The position numbers and the translations under genes are program-made. From positions 1 through 32,517 of the forward strand of contig JBFFGE010000028.1 in the NCBI GenBank assembly GCA_041557595.1: a stretch of 32,517 nt of DNA. The letters run 5' to 3'. Below the pieces are notes generated by a model that saw only the letters and a program-made list of their open reading frames with translations, searched no databases and had not been told where the DNA came from. Shown piece after piece: positions 8,436-15,656 of the stretch; the first letter of the stretch is position 1, and every line of letters starts with the position of its first letter. Origin of the DNA: JAOTYV01 sp041557595 (GTDB lineage: Bacteria > Pseudomonadota > Alphaproteobacteria > UBA8366).

Positions 8436-9485
8436 ATGAAGGTGCAATTCGGCGTCATGGTTTCGAGCGGCCCGGCATTTCCGCATCGGGCGCAACTGGA
8501 GCAATTCCGGGAACTGATCCGGGTGATCGACGGGGCGGGCGTCGACATGATCGGGACCTACGACACCAGCTTCATCGGTGGCGACGCCTATGTGCGAGCG
8601 ACCTTGATTGCGGAAAACGCCCGAAATGCGCAAGTCGGCATCCATCCGACGAACCCGCTGACCCGCGAACCCCAGATCATGGCGGCGTTCCTGGCGTCGA
8701 TCGACGCTATGACGGAGGGGCGCGCGTTCATGGATATGGCGAGCGGCGACAGCGCGATCTACAACATCGGCCTGAAGCCGGCGACCCGGGCGCGGATCGA
8801 GGATTACATCACCTGCGTCCGCGACCTGGTCGCCAAGGGCCAGGGCAGCTATGACGGCCGGCCGCAGCGGGTGCGCTGGCAGGAGGAGACCGTGCGCGAC
8901 CGCATCCCGATTACCTTGTGCGCCGAGGGCCCCCGGACGCTGCATCTGGGCGGTCGCATTTGCGACGGGGTGATCGCGGGAACCGGCGTGCTGCCGGAAG
9001 TGATCGCGGACACGCTCGCGCGCGTTGCCGAGGGCGCCAAGGCCGAAGGCCGGGATCCGTCCGAGGTCGATGTCTGGTTCACCACGCGGTCGTCGCTCGA
9101 CGAGGACCGCGACAAGGCGGTGGAGGCGATCCACGCTTCGGTCTCGTCGATCCTCAACCATTCCATGCGCTTCGGCCTCGACAACAAGAACGTGCCGAGC
9201 CAGTTCCGCGCCAAGATCCAGGAATATGTAGACGGATACGAACTCTACGATCATGTGCTGGATACGGGATTGAACCCGAAACGGATGTCGGAGCTGGGGC
9301 TGACCGAATATGCGCTCGAACGCTATGCGCTGGCCGGCGATGTCGGGGACTGGATCGAGCGCATCGGGTCGCTGGCCGAAGCGGGCGCCACGAAAATCTG
9401 GTTCAGCACCGAACGCGGCGATTATGAGCGCCAGATCAAGTATATGAAACTGTTCGCCGACGAGATCATGCCGAAGTTTCAGTGA
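8436..9485 (+). CDS. Luciferase-like (LLM class) flavin-dependent oxidoreductase
   Basis: 349 residues with a strong Shine-Dalgarno (AAGGAG about nine bases before ATG). The TIM-barrel luciferase-like fold is suggested by the opening MKVQFGVMVS, the segment IGIHPTNPLTREP-like near residue 70 (VGIHPTNPLTREP), a long central barrel, and the ending ERIGSLAEAGATKIWF. Members use reduced FMN or F420 to oxidise or reduce small organics, for example in sulfonate, nitrilotriacetate or F420-linked reactions. The FMN/F420 choice cannot be made from these motifs. It is downstream of the Gfo/Idh dehydrogenase and close to a 2-oxoglutarate dioxygenase, which suggests a catabolic module for an oxidised or heteroatom-containing substrate. 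That grouping is inference. Confidence 0.9.
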   Translation: MKVQFGVMVSSGPAFPHRAQLEQFRELIRVIDGAGVDMIGTYDTSFIGGDAYVRATLIAENARNAQVGIHPTNPLTREPQIMAAFLASIDAMTEGRAFMDMASGDSAIYNIGLKPATRARIEDYITCVRDLVAKGQGSYDGRPQRVRWQEETVRDRIPITLCAEGPRTLHLGGRICDGVIAGTGVLPEVIADTLARVAEGAKAEGRDPSEVDVWFTTRSSLDEDRDKAVEAIHASVSSILNHSMRFGLDNKNVPSQFRAKIQEYVDGYELYDHVLDTGLNPKRMSELGLTEYALERYALAGDVGDWIERIGSLAEAGATKIWFSTERGDYERQIKYMKLFADEIMPKFQ

Positions 9486-9693
9486 TATTCCTGGGCGAAC
9501 CGCCCCTGCGGCCGTCGATCCCGTCGATCCCCTGGCAAAGTCTCCGAGGTTCGATGCCGGTATCGTATTTACCCGGCGATAAGGTTACGGAATTGTAATC
9601 TTGCGGCGATCCGCCGCCAATTCGCGATGTTCCACTATACCCGGCATCGGGACCGAATTCATGCGGTCCGTTCTCGGAAAGGACATCGCTGCC

Positions 9694-10116
9694 ATGACTT
9701 GTACCGCATCTAACGCCGACACCGCGGGACACCGCGGCCGGACGCTTCGATTTCGCCGCGTGCGAAACACGACCATTGTAGAAAAACACATATTTCGCGG
9801 TGCAATAGCGGCCGCCGCTTGCGCCGCAATGTTCACCGCGACGCCGGCGGCCGCGCAGCAGGCACTCTGCGCCAAACGAAATGTCATGAAAGGCCATCTT
9901 GCGCGCACATACACGAAATTACCCGTTACGATCGGCGTCGCCGGCTCCGACAACGTGGTCGAAGTGCTCGTTTCCCGAAAAGACGGCAGCCGAAAGTTGC
10001 TGGTTACCGCACCGAACGGCACAAGTTGCATTGTCGACGGCGGCAAGAAAATTCAGCGGACTGCGCCGCGACCGACGAATCGAATTTCGAAACGGATCCC
10101 GGGGAGGGTCTGGTAG
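9694..10116 (+). CDS. Small secreted protein with one predicted disulfide
   Basis: 140 residues from ATG 9694, with AAAGGA about ten bases upstream; an earlier ATG at 9661 is in frame. After a long basic N-terminus there is a hydrophobic segment (about residues 36-50) and an Ala-rich cleavage region ending PAAA, with probable processing after A54. The mature protein would have about 86 residues and two cysteines, C59 and C112, probably a disulfide. The segments VVEVLVSRKDGSRKLLV and APNGTSCIVDGG resemble a widespread alphaproteobacterial family of small periplasmic proteins with CxxR...GTSC spacing and no assigned function (recalled from memory). The PepSY gene begins two bases after the TAG stop, so the protein is probably part of the same sensing system. 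Confidence 0.8.
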   Translation: MTCTASNADTAGHRGRTLRFRRVRNTTIVEKHIFRGAIAAAACAAMFTATPAAAQQALCAKRNVMKGHLARTYTKLPVTIGVAGSDNVVEVLVSRKDGSRKLLVTAPNGTSCIVDGGKKIQRTAPRPTNRISKRIPGRVW

Positions 10117-10118
10117 AG

Positions 10119-10817
10119 ATGACCAAGGCTCAACTCATCGTCACCGCGGCGGCGCTCGTTGCGGCGTGGAGCACCAGCGCGACAGTTGGACAGAGCGTCG
10201 ATCGAACGGCCGCCGGGAGTCCCGCCATTGCGGATTCCGGAGTACCCTTGGCACAGGCGGCTCCGCCCGCGGCATCCGGGACGTCTGACACATCCGGCGG
10301 CGGTCCGGTTTCCCTGGTGGAGGCGCTGCGGATTGTCGAACGGCGTACCGGGGGGCGTGCCCGCAAGATCGAACGCGAACGGGACGACGATATCGAGGTG
10401 TACGAGGTCAAGACGATTTCGAAGGACGGGCCGGTCGAGGTGATCGTCGACGCTGTATCGGGTCGCATCGAAGACGTGGAAGGCCCGGGTCTTTGGGACA
10501 GGATCGAGAACTTTTTCGACGATGAGGACCGCCGCGAGGACGCGGCTATGCTCAGCGCCCTGGAAACTGCAAAAGTCACCCTGGTCGGGGCGATCGAGCT
10601 TGCACAGGCAAAGTCCGGTGGACAGGCGGTGAAGGGCCGGTTGAAGGAACGAAACGGCAAGATGCTGTTCGAAATACGGGTGGTCGTCGACGGCGAGAAA
10701 CATAAGGTGACAGTCGATCCTGTCACCGCGAAACTCGTCGTGAAACGGTTGCGAAAGGACGGTGACGACGACGATGATGACAAGGACAAGGACAAGGACA
10801 AGGACAAGGAGAAATGA
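10119..10817 (+). CDS. Periplasmic protein with two PepSY domains and an Asp/Lys tail
   Basis: 232 residues. The N-terminus (TKAQLIVTAAALVAAWSTSA) is a signal peptide. Two PepSY-like units follow: about residues 66-125, beginning SLVEALRIVERRTGG and ending with the VIVDAVSGRIEDVEG strand, and about 150-215, beginning TLVGAIELAQAKSGG and ending VTVDPVTAKLVVKRL. The C-terminus is extreme: D6, then alternating Asp-Lys ending EK, coded by a (GACAAG)5 repeat. PepSY domains are thought to bind or inhibit peptidases, or to modulate sensors at the membrane. ATG 10119 sits two bases after the preceding stop, with GGGGAGGG upstream. The regulator and kinase genes follow at 45 bases, so a role in the signal input is likely. 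The longer frame from 9819 is not supported. Confidence 0.88.
   Translation: MTKAQLIVTAAALVAAWSTSATVGQSVDRTAAGSPAIADSGVPLAQAAPPAASGTSDTSGGGPVSLVEALRIVERRTGGRARKIERERDDDIEVYEVKTISKDGPVEVIVDAVSGRIEDVEGPGLWDRIENFFDDEDRREDAAMLSALETAKVTLVGAIELAQAKSGGQAVKGRLKERNGKMLFEIRVVVDGEKHKVTVDPVTAKLVVKRLRKDGDDDDDDKDKDKDKDKEK
10779..10808 (+). repeat. Coding hexanucleotide repeat (GACAAG)5
   Basis: Five uninterrupted copies of GACAAG encode five Asp-Lys dipeptides at the C-terminus of the PepSY protein, directly after a run of Asp codons (GACGACGACGATGAT). Copy-number change would alter tail length in steps of two residues without shifting frame. Confidence 0.95.
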
Positions 10818-10862
10818 CGAAAGGGCCGGCAGGCGCATCGCTGGTAGGACGATTGTGGTCCA

Positions 10863-11540
10863 ATGAAAATTCTCCTGATCGAGGACGACGCGGGCACCGC
10901 CGCCTATATCACCAACGGCCTGACCGAGGATGGGCATGTGCTGGACCACGCGGCGGACGGGCGCGACGGATTGCTTCTCGCCGCCGGCGAGGTCTATGAC
11001 GTGATCATTGTCGATCGGCGGCTGCCGGGGATCGATGGACTCGCGATCGTCAAGACGATTCGGCAAGCGGGCGTTGGCACGCCGGTTCTGTTTCTGACGA
11101 CGATGTCGGGCGTGGACGATCGGGTCGAGGGGCTGGAAGCGGGCGGCGACGATTACCTCGTCAAACCGTTTGCATTCTCCGAGTTGCTGGCGCGCGTTCA
11201 TGCTCTGGGGCGGCGCCCGGCGCTGCAGAAGGAGTCCACCGTCCTGACGGTGGGCGACCTTGAGATGGACCTGGTGCGTCGCACCGTGACGCGGGCCGGC
11301 CGGTCCATCGACCTCCAACCGCGCGAATTTCGCCTGCTGGAATTCCTGTTGCGCAATGTCGGCCGCGTGGTGACCCGGACGATGCTGCTCGAGCAGGTCT
11401 GGAATTTCCACTTCGATCCCAAAACCAACGTCGTCGAGACGCATATCAGCCGGCTTCGCGCCAAGGTGGATAAGCCGTTCGCGGATGCGCTGATTCACAC
11501 CGTTCGGGGCTCTGGATACCGGGTCGATGAAGATCGGTGA
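10863..11540 (+). CDS. OmpR/PhoB-family response regulator
   Basis: 225 residues. The receiver domain (1-115) has the acidic pocket E7/D8/D9, phospho-acceptor D51 (VIIVDRRLPG), T79 and K101 (YLVKPF). The winged-helix DNA-binding domain (about 127-222) has the family pattern: LEMDLVRRTV, LQPREFRLLEFLL, the recognition region NVVETHISRLRAKVD, and the terminal hairpin THTVRGSGYRVDED (here HTVRGSGYRVDED). The start context is GGACGATTGTGGTCCA-ATG, with only a weak ribosome site. The kinase start lies inside this gene, 14 bases before its end, so the pair is translationally coupled. Preceded by the PepSY gene at 45 bases. The likely targets include this operon itself; no operator was proven. Confidence 0.95.
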   Translation: MKILLIEDDAGTAAYITNGLTEDGHVLDHAADGRDGLLLAAGEVYDVIIVDRRLPGIDGLAIVKTIRQAGVGTPVLFLTTMSGVDDRVEGLEAGGDDYLVKPFAFSELLARVHALGRRPALQKESTVLTVGDLEMDLVRRTVTRAGRSIDLQPREFRLLEFLLRNVGRVVTRTMLLEQVWNFHFDPKTNVVETHISRLRAKVDKPFADALIHTVRGSGYRVDEDR

Positions 11541-12885
11541 TTATTTCCGGAGCGCGCCGGTTCGGATCGTCACAGCCTATACGCTGTTGTTCGCGGCGTC
11601 GGTCGTTATCCTATTCGCCGTGGTCTTTTGGTTGACGACCAAAGAGCTCGACGAACAACTGCGCGATTTCGTCAAGGCGGAGTCGGTCAACCTTGTGATG
11701 TTGTATCGCCGCGGCGGGCGCGATGCGCTCATCGGAGCCGTCGACGATCGTGCGGCCGATGCCCATAAGCGCGGAACCGCCTATTTCTATCTGGACGCCA
11801 CGGGCGGCAAACTGGCCGGGGTCGGCGCGCCGCCGCCGTCGTTCACGGGCTGGCGCGAGATTTCTCTCGCCGAAATCTGTCGCAAATGCGACGACAACGA
11901 TCGTGAGCCATATCTCGGCCGCGGCGTGGATCTCGACGGAACCACCCTGATCGTCGCCAAGGAGCTCGACGGCAAGTTCGAAGTACAGGAGGTACTGCTC
12001 CGTTCCTTTGCATGGACCCTGGGACTCATCTTCGCGCTGGCGGTGCTCGGCGGGCTCATTCTCGGCCGGAGCGCGCTCCGCCGTGTCGATGCGATCAGCC
12101 GGGCGACGCATGAAATCGTCGCGGGAAACATGTCGCAGCGCTTACCCGTGACAGGCGCGCGCGACGAACTCGACACCCTTGCCGCGAATATCAATCACAT
12201 GCTGGACCGGATCGGTCAGCTGATGACGAACCTGCAGCAGGTGACCAGCGATATCGCACACGATCTTCGCACGCCGCTCGGGCGTATGCGGCAACGCCTG
12301 GAGGTTGCGCGCGACAAGGAGTTGACCCTGGAGGAGCATCGCGCGGCGCTCGACGCCGCGATCGGCGAGACGGACGAGATCCTCGAAACCTTTGCCGCGC
12401 TCTTGCGGATCGCGCAGATCGAATCGCGGGCGCGGCGCGGCCGTTTTTCGGATGTTGACCTCTCCGAGATCGTGTCGACGATCGTCGATGCCTATGAAGA
12501 CGTCGCGAAAGACCATGGCCAGCATCTCACCGGGTCAACCGAGCCGGATGTCCGGGTGCGGGGCGACCATGAATTGCTTACCCAATTGCTTGCCAATCTC
12601 GTCGAGAACGCCATCCGGCATTGCCCGGCGGACACCCGCGTGTCCGTGTCGCTGGCGCGCGAGGCAGGGCGGCCGGTCCTCACCGTGGCGGACACCGGCC
12701 CCGGCATTCCGGCCGGGGATAGGGAAAAGGTGCTGCGGCGGTTCTACCGGGTCGAGCAGAGCAGGACGACGCCTGGAAACGGCCTTGGTCTGGCGCTGGT
12801 CAAGGCCGTGGCCGATTTGCACGACGCCGCTCTCGAACTCGCCGATAACGAATCGGGCCTGCGCGTCACGTTGCGGTTCGCCTGA
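11527..12885 (+). CDS. Membrane sensor histidine kinase
   Basis: 452 residues, overlapping the regulator by 14 bases. TM1 is about residues 14-36 and TM2 about 158-181, enclosing a periplasmic loop of about 120 residues. HAMP follows (RRVDAISRATHEIVAGN), then HisKA with H245 in DIAHDLRTPL. The ATPase domain has the N box (LLANLVENAIRHCP), G1 (VADTGPGIPAGD), F box (VLRRFYRVEQS) and G2 (GNGLGLALVKAV). All catalytic boxes are intact. The loop holds C118-x-x-C121 (EICRKCDDND), unusual for a simple QseC/PmrB-like sensor and suggestive of metal or redox input; the acidic residues beside it fit metal as well. Adjacent PepSY and small secreted proteins probably act in the same compartment as this loop. 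The ligand is not known. Confidence 0.95.
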   Translation: MKIGDYFRSAPVRIVTAYTLLFAASVVILFAVVFWLTTKELDEQLRDFVKAESVNLVMLYRRGGRDALIGAVDDRAADAHKRGTAYFYLDATGGKLAGVGAPPPSFTGWREISLAEICRKCDDNDREPYLGRGVDLDGTTLIVAKELDGKFEVQEVLLRSFAWTLGLIFALAVLGGLILGRSALRRVDAISRATHEIVAGNMSQRLPVTGARDELDTLAANINHMLDRIGQLMTNLQQVTSDIAHDLRTPLGRMRQRLEVARDKELTLEEHRAALDAAIGETDEILETFAALLRIAQIESRARRGRFSDVDLSEIVSTIVDAYEDVAKDHGQHLTGSTEPDVRVRGDHELLTQLLANLVENAIRHCPADTRVSVSLAREAGRPVLTVADTGPGIPAGDREKVLRRFYRVEQSRTTPGNGLGLALVKAVADLHDAALELADNESGLRVTLRFA

Positions 12886-12947
12886 AGAACGGCGGGACGA
12901 AACCACGTTTGGGCGGCATTGCGCCGAATCGCGCCGCCGACCTTGGC

Positions 12948-12969
12948 CGGCGGAAATCCTATTCCGCCG
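12948..12969. terminator. Hairpin between convergent kinase and hydroxy-acid dehydrogenase genes
   Basis: CGGCGGAA and TTCCGCCG pair in an 8-bp stem with a 6-base loop. It overlaps the last codons of the minus-strand gene. There is no T-run on either side, so intrinsic termination is doubtful. A second possible stem (GGCGGC / GCCGCC) lies at about 12910-12937. Confidence 0.3.
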
Positions 12970-14167
12970 CCGCACTGAGCGGTTCTTCGATCCGAGGCAC
13001 CCAATCGGGCGGGTTCCAGAATATTTGCGGGCCGATTTCCGCCACGGAATTGAGCCCCAATTGCGCCATGATGCGGTCGGTTTCCGCGTGGAAGATTTCG
13101 AGGGCGCGATAGGCGCCCGCTTCGCCCGCTGTGGCCGCCCCCCAGAGCGTCGGCCGGCCGGACATCACCATGTCCGCACCGAGCGCCATCGCCTTGACGA
13201 TATCGGAGCCGCGCCGCGCCCCGCTGTCGATGATCACGCGAATTCGGTCGCCGACCGCGGCCCGAACTTCGGGCAGCACTTGCAAGGGCGCGGGCGCACT
13301 GTCGACATAGCGTCCGCCATGGTTCGACAGAACGACGCCTTCGAGGCCTTCGTTCATCGCGATCACCGCGTCTTCCTTGCTCTGAAGTCCCTTGATCAGC
13401 AAATTGCCCGGCCACATGTCGCGGATGCGCCGGATATCGTCCCAGGACTGCTTGTCCGACTTGACGTGGTTGTAGGTGAGGTCGGCGCCGGTAATCTTTC
13501 GCGACAATTCCGCCGGGTAGTTTTCCTTTTTGAACGCGCCGCGCCGCAAATATTGCTGCGCCAGCACCCGCGCGCACCAGCCGGGCTTGGCCAGCAATTG
13601 CGCGAACAGGCGCGGCGTATAATGGATCGGCATCGAAAACCCGTTCCGATGATTGTATTCCCGATTGGGCCCGACGGGACCGTCCACCGTCACCATGAGC
13701 GTTTCGAACCCGGCCGCCTTGACCCGGTTCATGAAGGTCATGCTCATCTCCCGGTCGGCCCACATGTAGAGCTGGAACCAGAGATTGCCGCCGGCCTTTT
13801 CGCAGATTTCCTCCATCGGCGTCAGCGCATTGGTTGCCACGGTGCAAGGAACGCCCATTTTGGCCGCCGCCTTGGCGATTTCGACTTCGCCGCCATAACT
13901 GACGATCCCGGCCGACCCGGTCGGTGAGATGCCGAAGGGCATGGCGATCTTCTTGCCAAAGATTTCCGTTTCGGTCGTGCGCTCGGAGACGTCCACCAGG
14001 ACGCGGTTCTTGATCTTGAGCGTCCGGTAGGCGTCGCGATTGTTCTGCACCGCGATGCCGTCTTCCGCGCCGCCATCGACGAATTCGAAAATGCCGCGCG
14101 GCAACTTCCTCTTCGCCCTTTGGCGGAAATCTTCGATGTTGTAGGCGCCCAGAGTATTGCGTGACAT
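12959..14167 (-). CDS. FMN-dependent alpha-hydroxy-acid dehydrogenase/oxidase
   Basis: 402 residues from ATG 14167, with GGGAGGAG about seven bases upstream; a longer frame to 14242 lacks a ribosome site. The family (lactate, glycolate or mandelate oxidase type) oxidises L-2-hydroxy acids to 2-oxo acids. Visible features are the N-terminal helix YNIEDFRQRAKRKLP, FMN-binding PFGISPTGSAGI, WFQLYMWADRE, K near LLIKGLQS, the catalytic H283 in SNHGGR, and the FMN-phosphate region IIDSGARRGSDIVKAMALGAD. It lacks a hydrophobic anchor, so it is soluble or peripheral. The substrate cannot be assigned; L-lactate and S-mandelate are both compatible. It stands alone between the sensor kinase (convergent) and the small gene at 14361. 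The 193-base region upstream to 14360 holds its promoter but no recognised motif. Confidence 0.92.
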   Translation of the reverse strand: MSRNTLGAYNIEDFRQRAKRKLPRGIFEFVDGGAEDGIAVQNNRDAYRTLKIKNRVLVDVSERTTETEIFGKKIAMPFGISPTGSAGIVSYGGEVEIAKAAAKMGVPCTVATNALTPMEEICEKAGGNLWFQLYMWADREMSMTFMNRVKAAGFETLMVTVDGPVGPNREYNHRNGFSMPIHYTPRLFAQLLAKPGWCARVLAQQYLRRGAFKKENYPAELSRKITGADLTYNHVKSDKQSWDDIRRIRDMWPGNLLIKGLQSKEDAVIAMNEGLEGVVLSNHGGRYVDSAPAPLQVLPEVRAAVGDRIRVIIDSGARRGSDIVKAMALGADMVMSGRPTLWGAATAGEAGAYRALEIFHAETDRIMAQLGLNSVAEIGPQIFWNPPDWVPRIEEPLSAAAE

Positions 14168-14360
14168 GCGTATCTCCTCCCAAGAAAGACTGATCGACCC
14201 ACACGGCCCGTAGGATGCGTTTGATGCAACCATGATCGGCATTTGGCGCGCGGCGGTCTACCCTTTGGGCGATAGGGAGGGAGGTCGCGGCACCGACCCT
14301 GCTGAACCGTTAGGGGACGGATTGCTGTCGGACCGGGCTGCGGTGTCGCGGATCGGTACT

Positions 14361-14663
14361 CTATTTGCGCGATAGCGCCTGTTGCAGCTTTCCCAACGCA
14401 TCGATCAGTGTCTTGCGGTGATCCTTGTCCTCGAACGATTCGTCCGCGATCGACTCCGCCCATTCGGAAAGGATATCCGCGAGGAGGTAATGGTGGAGAT
14501 GGATCTCGACGACACGCTTTTCGCCGTGCGGCTTGACGATCTTGATCAGGAGCCCGTCATTTTCGGAACGGGCCTCGAATTTCGAGTCCCGCGCGAACGA
14601 GCCCATATAGAATTTTTCCGGGAAGTCGATGGAGACTTCTGCTTTGTCCTGGATCGGTTTCAT
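14361..14663 (-). CDS. Conserved-looking small protein, function unknown
   Basis: 100 residues, soluble, no signal peptide, no cysteine and no recognised domain. It begins MKPIQDKAEVSIDFPEKFY, has a beta-rich first half (FEARSENDGLLIKIVKPHG, VVEIHLHHYLLADILSEW) and ends with a charged helix, DHRKTLIDALGKLQQALSRK. Family-like codon use and 21-base spacing to the CBS-BON gene upstream on the same strand support a real gene. The tight spacing suggests cotranscription and hence the same FNR-type control. The ribosome site is weak, so translation may depend on the upstream gene. Function cannot be assigned. Confidence 0.75.
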   Translation of the reverse strand: MKPIQDKAEVSIDFPEKFYMGSFARDSKFEARSENDGLLIKIVKPHGEKRVVEIHLHHYLLADILSEWAESIADESFEDKDHRKTLIDALGKLQQALSRK

Positions 14664-14684
14664 CTTGATTAAATTCCGGTTCGC

Positions 14685-15380
14685 CTAATCGGGCTGTTCG
14701 ATCAAATGCTGCGATATCTGCAAATGGTTCTGGATCGCCGCGACTTCGGGAATAGCCTCGATCGCGACACGCAACGCCGCTTTTTGTTCCGATGACGTCG
14801 CCAGATCCCAGAGGTGCACGACGCCATCCTTAACCAGGACGTTTACGTATGAACCGGTTGCGTTCTCCGATTTGCCGATGATATCCAGCACAGTCTGGCG
14901 TAAGGCATGATCATCGTCCGAGCGCGAGGCGATTGGAATGTGCTGTACCGCAAGCGCACGAATGATATCCGCGCGGCTGACGATCCCGACGAGCTGCTCC
15001 CCCCGCACCACGGGAACGCCCTTGATGCGATTTTCTTCGAGGATGCCGGCGATGTCCGACGTCGGTGTTTCTTCATCCACGGTAATGACTTTCCGGGTCA
15101 TGACATCGCGTACGTGAACCGCATGGCTTTTGAGAAAATCGCGCGATCTCTCCTCGCTCGACACCAGCATATCGAGCCACCAGGAGCGTTGCCGCTCCGT
15201 GCCGGTTTCTACGCGGTGCAAGAGGTCGCCTTCGCTGATAATGCCGACGAGGCGACCGCACCCATCGACGACCGGCAATGCGCTCACCGACCGTTTCAGC
15301 AGTTTGTGAACGACGTCATGGATCGACTCATCCGGCGCCGTCGTTACAATTTTGGTCGTCATGATTTCCTTTGCGCGCAT
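14685..15380 (-). CDS. CBS-pair and BON domain protein
   Basis: 231 residues. Two CBS motifs form a Bateman module: residues about 1-60 (MRAKEIMTTKIVTTAPDES, LPVVDGCGRLVGIISEGDL) and about 92-145 (VRDVMTRKVITVDEETP, GVPVVRGEQLVGIVSRADI). A BON domain follows at about 160-225 (VLVKDGVVHLWDLATSSEQ, IPEVAAIQNHL). CBS pairs bind adenine nucleotides and report energy state; BON domains bind phospholipid surfaces. Such stand-alone CBS-BON proteins are common in alphaproteobacteria, often near stress or low-oxygen genes. GATAAGG precedes the ATG by about four bases. A perfect FNR/FixK-type box lies 60 bases upstream, so induction under oxygen limitation is predicted. No transmembrane segment or signal peptide is visible. 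Confidence 0.92.
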   Translation of the reverse strand: MRAKEIMTTKIVTTAPDESIHDVVHKLLKRSVSALPVVDGCGRLVGIISEGDLLHRVETGTERQRSWWLDMLVSSEERSRDFLKSHAVHVRDVMTRKVITVDEETPTSDIAGILEENRIKGVPVVRGEQLVGIVSRADIIRALAVQHIPIASRSDDDHALRQTVLDIIGKSENATGSYVNVLVKDGVVHLWDLATSSEQKAALRVAIEAIPEVAAIQNHLQISQHLIEQPD

Positions 15381-15440
15381 GGCCTTATCTTTTTGATTTA
15401 ATCTTATGTTTCAGATCTCGACAATGGACGCTATGGGTCA

Positions 15441-15454
15441 TTGACCTGCGTCAA
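15441..15454. promoter_or_regulatory. FNR/FixK/Dnr-type box TTGACCTGCGTCAA
   Basis: TTGAC and GTCAA are perfect inverted repeats around four bases, matching the CRP/FNR-family consensus TTGAy-N4-rTCAA. The centre is about 67 bases before the CBS-BON start codon on the minus strand. A TA-rich region (ACATAAGATTAAAT on the minus strand) lies between and could supply the -10 element. It is about 200 bases before the divergent VPLPA-CTERM gene, so control of that gene is less likely. Confidence 0.75.
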
Positions 15455-15656
15455 AGCGCACCGGAATTTCCGAGTTGCGGCGGCAGTTTTGCACTTGCGC
15501 CGCGCGCCATTATTGGATTTGCTCATTATAGGTACCTCGTGCTCCTCGCCGTACTACTTCGTTCCATTGGCGGTGAGGGCGCGGGCGCCGCTAGTTTCTG
15601 CAATTGAGTCTGTCGGCGGTTGCCGGAAATATTTGTGGACTATCGGAGACTTTAGA

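Noticed and set aside
7269..9254. 661-codon minus-strand frame opposite the Gfo/Idh and luciferase-like genes
   Set aside because: It spans two well-supported opposite-strand genes and is His/Arg-rich low-complexity, typical of antisense of GC-rich coding DNA.
9585..9598. TTAC-N6-GTAA inverted repeat before the PepSY operon as a regulator site
   Set aside because: Only four base pairs match and there is no correctly spaced direct repeat as expected for an OmpR-type regulator.
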